Positions 58,918-64,000 of a stretch of DNA of 64,000 nt are shown here, piece after piece. This DNA is from Nocardioides sp. T2.26MG-1 (GTDB taxonomy: Bacteria > Actinomycetota > Actinomycetes > Propionibacteriales > Nocardioidaceae), in contig NZ_CATNLZ010000001.1 of assembly GCF_950101795.1 (NCBI RefSeq), positions 565,382 through 629,381 on the forward strand, written 5' to 3'. A program made the position numbers and the translations under genes. The notes below the pieces were generated by a model. That model searched no databases. It worked only from the letters and a program-made list of their open reading frames with translations, and was not told the origin of the DNA. Positions within the stretch are counted from its first letter, which is position 1; every line of letters starts with the position of its first letter.

Positions 58918-59317
58918 CGGTGCGGTCGAGCAGCTCGACGAGGTTGCCCTCGGGGTCGGCGACGTAGGCCATCCGGACCCCGGGCTCGGGCGAGGGCCGC
59001 GGCGACATCCGGTCGGTGGCGCCCGCGGCGACGAGCGCGTCGTACGCCGCGTCCACGTCGGGGACGTCGAGGGCCAGGTGCCCGAAGCCGCGGGTGAGGG
59101 CGGCCTCGACGGGGCTGTCGGCCTGGAGGCCGGCCAGGTTGCCCGCGCGGGTGAGCAGCTCGAGCCGCCAGCCGTCGGCGGAGCGCAGCATCGCGCCGCG
59201 GAGGTCGACGTGGTCGAGCGCGAACTCGAACTCCACCGCCAGGTCGAGCGCCGAGCGGTACCAGTCCGTCATCGCGTCGAGGTCCGCGACGTTGAGGCCC
59301 ACGTGGTCGAGCCTCAT
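58901..59317 (-). CDS. VOC-family glyoxalase-like protein
   Basis: A 138-residue VOC domain. RLDHVGLNVADLDAMTDWYRSAL carries the first metal His/Asp region, FGHLALDVPDVD the middle His, and YVADPEGNLVELLDR the final Glu. The H/H/E set is consistent with a metal-dependent lyase, isomerase or small dioxygenase. The start is ATG 59317. The stop lies inside a dispersed repeat. It is part of the catabolic cluster, 68 nt downstream of the aldehyde dehydrogenase gene. Confidence 0.85.
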   Translation of the reverse strand: MRLDHVGLNVADLDAMTDWYRSALDLAVEFEFALDHVDLRGAMLRSADGWRLELLTRAGNLAGLQADSPVEAALTRGFGHLALDVPDVDAAYDALVAAGATDRMSPRPSPEPGVRMAYVADPEGNLVELLDRTGGLGG

Positions 59318-59324
59318 CCGGGGT

Positions 59325-59381
59325 CCCCGCGGAGTCGTGCGCTGGGGGAGCGAAGCGGAGGAGGCGCGCGACCTCGTGGGG
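59325..59381. repeat. REP-like palindromic element, copy 2
   Basis: Arms 59325-59342 and 59364-59381 pair at 14 Watson-Crick and 3 wobble positions, around a loop that contains the same 19 nt as the element at 122-176. The inner arm bases differ between the two copies but still pair within each copy. It lies between the aldehyde dehydrogenase and glyoxalase genes. Confidence 0.6.
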
Positions 59382-59385
59382 TGGT

Positions 59386-60738
59386 TCATGCGACGTACAC
59401 CGTGCGGACGTTGGTGAACTCGCGGACGCCCTCGGCGGACAGCTCCCGGCCGTAGCCGCTGCGGCCGGTGCCGCCGAAGGGCAGCCGGGGGTCGGAGGCA
59501 ACCATCGCGTTGACGAACAGCGCACCGGAGCGGATCCGCCGCCCGACGTCGAGTGCGTGGGGGGCCTCGCCCCACACCGAGGCCCCCAGTCCGAACGTCG
59601 TGGCGTTGGCGAGCTCGACCGCGTGGTCGTCGTCGCGGGCCCGGGTGATGGTGGCGACCGGGCCGAACGTCTCCTCGTCGAACGCCGTCATGCCGGGCTC
59701 GACGTCGGCGAGCACGGTCGGCTCGAGGTACCAGCCCGGGCCGTCGATGGCGCTCCCGCCGGTGACGAGCCGGGCGCCCTGAGCGACGGTCTCCTCGATC
59801 TGCCGCAGGACGGCGTCCCGCAGGTCCTCGCGCGCCAGGGGTGCGATCTCGAGGAGGGCGAGCTGGTCGACGAAGCGCTCCAGGAACTCCTCGGCGACGG
59901 CGTCGTGCACGATGAACCGCTTGGCGCACACGCAGCTCTGGCCGGTGTTGGCGAACCGGGAGCGCACCGCGGTGGCGGCCGCCGCGGCGACGTCGGCGTC
60001 GGCGAGCACCACGAACGGGTCGGAGCCGCCGAGCTCGAGCACGGTCTTCTTGACGGCCGCGCCGGCGACGGCGGCGATCGAGGCGCCCGCGCGCTCGCTG
60101 CCGGTGAGCGTCACAGCGGCGACCCGGGGGTCCTCGACGACCCGCCGGCTCACCTCCGGGACGTCCTCGGCGGCAACCACTAGCGAGCGGAACAGCCCGG
60201 CGGGCGCGCCGGCGTCGGCGAAGAGGCTCTCGACGGCGAGCGCGCACCCGGTCACGTCGGGGCTGTGCTTGAGCAGTGCGGCGTTGCCGGCCGCGAGAGC
60301 GGCGCAGGCGAAGCGGAGCACCTGCCAGAACGGGAAGTTCCACGGCATCACCGCGAACACCACGCCGAGCGGCTCGTAGGCCAGCCAGGACCGGGAGGCG
60401 CCGGACGCGACGGGGTGGTCGGCGAGCCACCCGGGGGCGAGGTCGGCGACGACCTCGCAGTTCCAGGCGCACTTGTCGACCTCGCCGAGCGCCTCGACGA
60501 GCGGCTTGCCCATCTCGGCGGTGATCAGCGCCGCGTACTCCTCGCGACGCTCGGTCAGCAGCTTGCCGGCGCCACGCAGCAGGGCGAGCCGATCCTCGAG
60601 CGGGGTGCCGCGCCACAGCTCGGAGGCGGCGTACGTCGCCGCCAGTGCGGCCTCGACGGCGGCCTCGTCGTGGGCGAGGTACGTCGCGAGCATCTCGCCG
60701 GTCGCGGGGCTGCGCGTGGTGACGGTGGGCGCGCTCAC
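59386..60738 (-). CDS. NAD(P)-dependent aldehyde dehydrogenase (succinate-semialdehyde type)
   Basis: A 450-residue ALDH. YEPLGVVFAVMPWNFPFWQVLR forms the entrance and cofactor site, VTLTGSERAGASIA binds NAD, KKTVLELGGSDPFVV holds the general base Glu, and FANTGQSCVCAKRF the catalytic cysteine. It would oxidise an aldehyde released in the pathway to the acid. The GTG at 60738 overlaps the stop of the upstream FAH gene. Confidence 0.92.
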   Translation of the reverse strand: MSAPTVTTRSPATGEMLATYLAHDEAAVEAALAATYAASELWRGTPLEDRLALLRGAGKLLTERREEYAALITAEMGKPLVEALGEVDKCAWNCEVVADLAPGWLADHPVASGASRSWLAYEPLGVVFAVMPWNFPFWQVLRFACAALAAGNAALLKHSPDVTGCALAVESLFADAGAPAGLFRSLVVAAEDVPEVSRRVVEDPRVAAVTLTGSERAGASIAAVAGAAVKKTVLELGGSDPFVVLADADVAAAAATAVRSRFANTGQSCVCAKRFIVHDAVAEEFLERFVDQLALLEIAPLAREDLRDAVLRQIEETVAQGARLVTGGSAIDGPGWYLEPTVLADVEPGMTAFDEETFGPVATITRARDDDHAVELANATTFGLGASVWGEAPHALDVGRRIRSGALFVNAMVASDPRLPFGGTGRSGYGRELSAEGVREFTNVRTVYVA

Positions 60739-61733
60739 GCCGAGGCCTCCAGGCGCGTACGCCGCCGGGCCGGCGCGACCGGATCGACCGACTCCTCCGC
60801 GGGCGCGACCTCGTTGCGGATCGTGCCGAGCCGCTCGACGGTCATCTCGACGACGTCGCCCACCTGGAGCGGCGGCGGCACCAGCGCGCCGTTGCGGCCC
60901 CAGGACTCGGCGAGCGAGCCGGTCGAGCAGGTGCCCGAGGCGAGCACCTCGCCGGCCTTGACCCACGACGCCCGCGACGCGTGCGAGACCAGCTGCTCGA
61001 ACGACCAGCCCATGTGGCCGGAGCGGTCCGCACCGACCGGCTCGTCGTTGACCTTGACGATCATCTCCAGGTCGAGGAACCCGTCGGCGTCGCGGCGGTC
61101 GTCGAGCTCGTCGGCGGTCACCACCCAGGGCCCGATGGTGGTCGCGAAGTCCTTGCCCTTCGACGGGCCGAGCTTGAGCCGCATCTCCTTGCCCTGCACG
61201 TCGCGCGCCGACCAGTCGTTCATCACGCAGTAGCCACCGATGGCGGACCGGGCCTCCTCCGGGGTCACGTTGCGCACGTCGCGGCACACGATCGCGGCGA
61301 CCTCGAGCTCGAAGTCGAGCCGCTCGGTGTCGGGGGGCATCGGGACCGGGTCGTGGGCCCCGGTCACGGCGTGCGGCGCCATGAACAGGAAGACCGGCGC
61401 GTCGTACCACTCCTCGGGCGGGCCCGGGTTGCCGTGCCCGCGCTCCATGCCGTCGACGTGGGCCTCGAACGTGAGGAAGTCGCGCATCGCGACCGGGTAG
61501 ACCGGCGGCAGTAGCACCACCTCGTCGGGCCGCAGCCCGTCGACCTGCGCGGCCGCGTCGGCGGCGGCCTCCCGCACGGCCCCGTCCGCCGCGAGCAGCT
61601 CGACCAGGTCGGTGCCCTCGTCGAACGGGTGGATCCACCATCCTCCGGCGTCGGCGGAGCCGTCGCCGAGGACCAGCCCGACGCGGCGGGAGCCGTCGGG
61701 GTCGTCGGCGAGCCGGAAGGCGGCCACGCGCAC
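60735..61733 (-). CDS. Fumarylacetoacetate hydrolase-family protein, copy 2
   Basis: A 332-residue FAH-fold protein. AMRDFLTFEAHVDG, LDFELEVAAIVCRDV, YCVMNDWSARDVQGKEMRLKLGPSKGKDF and the final GTIRNEV region are as in the first copy. It has a longer N-terminal domain and a basic C-terminal tail (ARRRTRLEASA). The start is probably GTG 61733; GTG 61727 is an alternative. It starts 5 nt after the monooxygenase stop codon. Confidence 0.88.
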   Translation of the reverse strand: MRVAAFRLADDPDGSRRVGLVLGDGSADAGGWWIHPFDEGTDLVELLAADGAVREAAADAAAQVDGLRPDEVVLLPPVYPVAMRDFLTFEAHVDGMERGHGNPGPPEEWYDAPVFLFMAPHAVTGAHDPVPMPPDTERLDFELEVAAIVCRDVRNVTPEEARSAIGGYCVMNDWSARDVQGKEMRLKLGPSKGKDFATTIGPWVVTADELDDRRDADGFLDLEMIVKVNDEPVGADRSGHMGWSFEQLVSHASRASWVKAGEVLASGTCSTGSLAESWGRNGALVPPPLQVGDVVEMTVERLGTIRNEVAPAEESVDPVAPARRRTRLEASA

Positions 61734-61738
61734 GTTCG

Positions 61739-62029
61739 TCAGCCGATCGTCTGGAAGAAGGCGCGCTCGCGGTTCGCCAGCACCGGGATCGCCTGCTCCA
61801 GGGCGAACTCCTGGAAGTGCGGCGACGCCCCGTGGGCGGCGTAGGCGTCCTCGTCGTCGTAGATCTCGAAGAGCCGGAAGACCAGCGGCTCCGCTGGGTC
61901 CTGGTAGGCCTGGTAGAAGCGGTTGCCGGGCTCCTCCCGAGACGGCGGCGTGAGCTTCGCGATGGCGTCGAGCACCACGCCCTCCTGACCGGGCTGGGCG
62001 GTCCAGACGGCGCTGACGACGTAGGCCAT
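61739..62029 (-). CDS. ABM-family (antibiotic biosynthesis monooxygenase / quinol monooxygenase-like) protein
   Basis: A 96-residue dimeric alpha+beta barrel protein (MAYVVSAVWTAQPGQEGVVL, NRFYQAYQDPAEPLVFRLFEIYDDEDAYAAHGASPHF). Members include YgiN-like quinol monooxygenases and many uncharacterised proteins. The fold is shared with sugar mutarotases such as RhaM, so that alternative should be kept in view. It is the first gene of the - strand catabolic operon, divergent from the ABC transporter. Confidence 0.85.
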   Translation of the reverse strand: MAYVVSAVWTAQPGQEGVVLDAIAKLTPPSREEPGNRFYQAYQDPAEPLVFRLFEIYDDEDAYAAHGASPHFQEFALEQAIPVLANRERAFFQTIG

Positions 62030-62243
62030 GGGGGCTCCTCAGAGGGTTCACAGGTGCGAGAGCCGACCGCGGTTCGCGTGACGGCGATCTCACGCTAGGT
62101 CGGTCGCGGAGCACCAGAGAAAGCACTGGCGGCTATGGCTGGCATCACGCCGATCGGGGTTCCGGGTCGCCCGGACCCGGGGCTTTCCTGTGACCGACCA
62201 CACAGCGGCCGGACCGGGCCGCGCCGAGGACCAGGAGATCTCC

Positions 62244-63254
62244 ATGACGTCCAGATCCAACTCGTCGGCCACCGCGAGGGGCACCGCCGTGCTCGCCGTC
62301 CTGGCCATCAGCAGCCTCGGGTTGCTCGCCGGCTGCGGCAGCGACACGACGCCGGCCGCCGGTGCCGACAGCAGCTCCAGCTCCGACTCGGGATCGGACT
62401 CCAAGACGCTCGTGTTCTCGCCGCTCGCGCTGAAGATCCCCGCGATGCAGCAGCTCTCCGACGGCATCAAGGCCTTCGCCGGGGAGCAGGGCTACGACGT
62501 CGTCATCCAGGACCCCAACCTCGACCCGCAGAAGCAGGTCACCGACCTGCGGACCGCGATCGAGTCCGGCAAGGCGGACGCCGTCTGGGCGATCATGGTC
62601 GCTCCCGAGGCGGCCGCCTCGCTGATCCCGGTGGCCCAGGAGAAGGGCGTCCCGATGGTCGTCAACGGGACGCCCGAGGCCTACGGCCTCGACGGCCTGC
62701 AGGCCGGCATCTCGTTCTCGTCGATCGACTACGCGGCCGAGGGCGAGGCCGCCGGCACCGAGCTCGGCAACTGCATCAACGAGCAGCACGACGGCAAGGC
62801 CAAGGTCCTCTTCGCCGAGGCCGCACCGGGCACGGCCGGCAAGGAGGAGTACGAGAGCGCGGTCAAGAAGTACCTCTCCGAGACCGCTCCTGGCGCCGAG
62901 ATCGTCTCCACCATCACCGTCAGCGACCGCCAGGCCGCGCAGACCGACGTGGGCAACGCCCTGCAGGGCAACCCCGACATCACCGCGGTCTTCGCCCAGA
63001 ACGACGAGGGCGCGCTCGGCACCATCGGCGCCTTCAAGGCCGCCGGCAAGGACCTGCCGTGCATCACCGAGACCGGCGGCAACGACGAGGCCCTCGCCGC
63101 CGTCGAGAGCGGTGACATCTACGCGGTCGTCGCCCTCCAGTTCGCCGACGACATGGCCCAGAACGTCGCGACCCTCACCCAGATGCTCGAGGACCCGACG
63201 GCCGAGGGCCAGCAGCTGACCACCCCGCAGAAGGTCGTCAAGGCCGGAAGTTGA
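62244..63254 (+). CDS. Sugar-type ABC transporter substrate-binding lipoprotein
   Basis: A 336-residue protein. The lipoprotein signal ends LGLLAGC with C31, then a Ser-rich linker and a periplasmic-binding type 1 fold (LVFSPLALKIPAMQQLSDGIKAF, VAQEKGVPMVVNG, ITAVFAQNDEGALGTIGAFKAAG). It is RbsB-like (CUT2 class). The ATG at 62244 has AGGAG about 8 nt upstream. It diverges from the catabolic operon across 214 bp and is followed by its permease. Confidence 0.9.
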   Translation: MTSRSNSSATARGTAVLAVLAISSLGLLAGCGSDTTPAAGADSSSSSDSGSDSKTLVFSPLALKIPAMQQLSDGIKAFAGEQGYDVVIQDPNLDPQKQVTDLRTAIESGKADAVWAIMVAPEAAASLIPVAQEKGVPMVVNGTPEAYGLDGLQAGISFSSIDYAAEGEAAGTELGNCINEQHDGKAKVLFAEAAPGTAGKEEYESAVKKYLSETAPGAEIVSTITVSDRQAAQTDVGNALQGNPDITAVFAQNDEGALGTIGAFKAAGKDLPCITETGGNDEALAAVESGDIYAVVALQFADDMAQNVATLTQMLEDPTAEGQQLTTPQKVVKAGS

Positions 63255-63259
63255 GCACG

Positions 63260-64000
63260 GTGACCACCAACTCCGAGGCGACCGTGGCCGGACCCGGCGG
63301 GACCACCCCCGCCGGGCCGCCCCCCGCGCCGACCCCTGCCGACCAGGACATGCCCCGCGCGGTCTCCGTGCTGGTGTTCCTGCGCGACCGCGGCATCTTC
63401 GTGCTCTGGGGGCTGCTCATCGTGGCCTTCGCGTTCTGGTGCTCGCCGTACTTCTTCAAGGTCGACAACGCCCTGCTCATCGCCAACGCCGCCGCGCTCA
63501 CCGCGCTCTTCGCGGCCGGGGTCGGCATCGGCATCATGACCGGCGTCCTCGACCTCTCCCTCCCGGGCACCGCCGCGGTCGCGAGCTGCGTGTGCGGCTG
63601 GGTGCTCACCCACGGCCACCCGACCTGGCTCGGGCTGGCCGCCGGCCTCGGCACGGGCGTCGCGGTCGGGGTGGTGAACGGCCTGATCACGATCCGCGGG
63701 TTCAACCCGATCATCGTCACGATCGGCACCCTCTCGGTGCTCTCCGGCCTGGCCGCGGTCATCGCCGGCGGCTACACGTTCCCCGGGCTCACCCAGCTCG
63801 AGTTCATGGGCACCCACCGGTACCTGCGCGCGGGCGACTCGTTCTCCGGCATCCCCGCGCCGGTGTTCATCGTGGCCGGGGTGTTCGTCGTGGGCACGGT
63901 CTTCCTGACCCGCACCCGCGAGGGCATCCGGCTGATGGCCGTGGGCGGCAACGCCGAGGCGGTACGCCGCGCGGGCATCCACGCCGACCGCTACACCGTG
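63260..64000 (+). CDS. Sugar-type ABC transporter permease, N-terminal part
   Basis: The first 247 residues of an RbsC/AraH-type permease; the gene continues past the right edge. A Pro/Thr-rich cytoplasmic start is followed by helices beginning GIFVLWGLLIVAFAFW. The family signatures are GVLDLSLPGTAAVASC, NGLITIRGFNPIIVTIGTLSVLSG and VGGNAEAVRRAGI. The start is taken as GTG 63260 (GGAAG 9 nt upstream); a TTG at 63251 overlapping the previous stop is possible. Confidence 0.9.
   Translation, partial: MTTNSEATVAGPGGTTPAGPPPAPTPADQDMPRAVSVLVFLRDRGIFVLWGLLIVAFAFWCSPYFFKVDNALLIANAAALTALFAAGVGIGIMTGVLDLSLPGTAAVASCVCGWVLTHGHPTWLGLAAGLGTGVAVGVVNGLITIRGFNPIIVTIGTLSVLSGLAAVIAGGYTFPGLTQLEFMGTHRYLRAGDSFSGIPAPVFIVAGVFVVGTVFLTRTREGIRLMAVGGNAEAVRRAGIHADRYTV

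Overview
This window looks like the chromosome of a high-GC actinobacterium, most probably a Nocardioides-like member of the Nocardioidaceae. The evidence is the very high GC content, the gene order dnaX - ybaB - recR - DUF5063 - lysC - asd, an ESX-type (type VII) secretion locus, DUF1918/DUF1876 proteins, a mycothiol-enzyme-like protein, many GTG starts and several leaderless promoters. No phage, insertion sequence, CRISPR array or replication origin was seen.

Layout. 1-5157 (- strand) is a housekeeping block: asd (cut by the window edge), lysC with an internal beta-subunit start, DUF5063, recR, ybaB and dnaX. The SRP RNA, a tRNA-Ser(GGA) and a cytochrome b/molybdopterin fusion oxidoreductase follow. 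7313-7595 is a 116-bp tandem repeat. 7609-15298 is a compact ESX core: eccB, eccD and two WXG100 genes on -, with eccC diverging on +. 15302-22275 is mixed: an NTF2-like protein, a small envelope/regulator pair, a CPA antiporter, a thioredoxin-like protein, a KstD-like flavoprotein behind a KstR-type box, and an aminotransferase. 22348-26929 is a second secretion-linked cassette. It holds two paralogous WXG-like proteins and two paralogous alpha/beta-hydrolases, of which the first keeps its active site and the second has lost both the Ser nucleophile and the His region. An EspG-like protein lies between them. 26930-29189 is a CoxE/MoxR pair.

29361-33476 holds small stress-type genes (enoyl-CoA hydratase, gamma-carbonic anhydrase, two DUF1918, DUF1876), a candidate structured RNA and tRNA-Ser(CGA). 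33514-35403 encodes a secreted CocE-like hydrolase. 35454-50324 is a complete L-rhamnose system. It has an ABC importer (rhaT-P-Q-S), a LacI regulator with palindromic operators, and a single tightly packed operon rhaM-rhaI-rhaEW-rhaB-lutA-lutB-lutC. That operon would carry rhamnose to DHAP plus lactate, then lactate to pyruvate. A separate RhaD-like aldolase carries its own operator.

50425-54863 encodes a glutamate-synthase-like protein, a 55-residue cysteine-rich protein, an alpha/beta-hydrolase and a GH1 glycosidase. 54850-62029 (- strand) is a catabolic cluster: VOC, FAH hydrolase, SDR, type I extradiol dioxygenase, SDR, glyoxalase, aldehyde dehydrogenase, a second FAH and an ABM monooxygenase. 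A sugar-type ABC importer diverges from it and runs off the right edge. The cluster mixes aromatic meta-cleavage enzymes with a carbohydrate-type transporter, so its substrate is open.

All functional calls come from reading motifs and context by eye. No database search was run.
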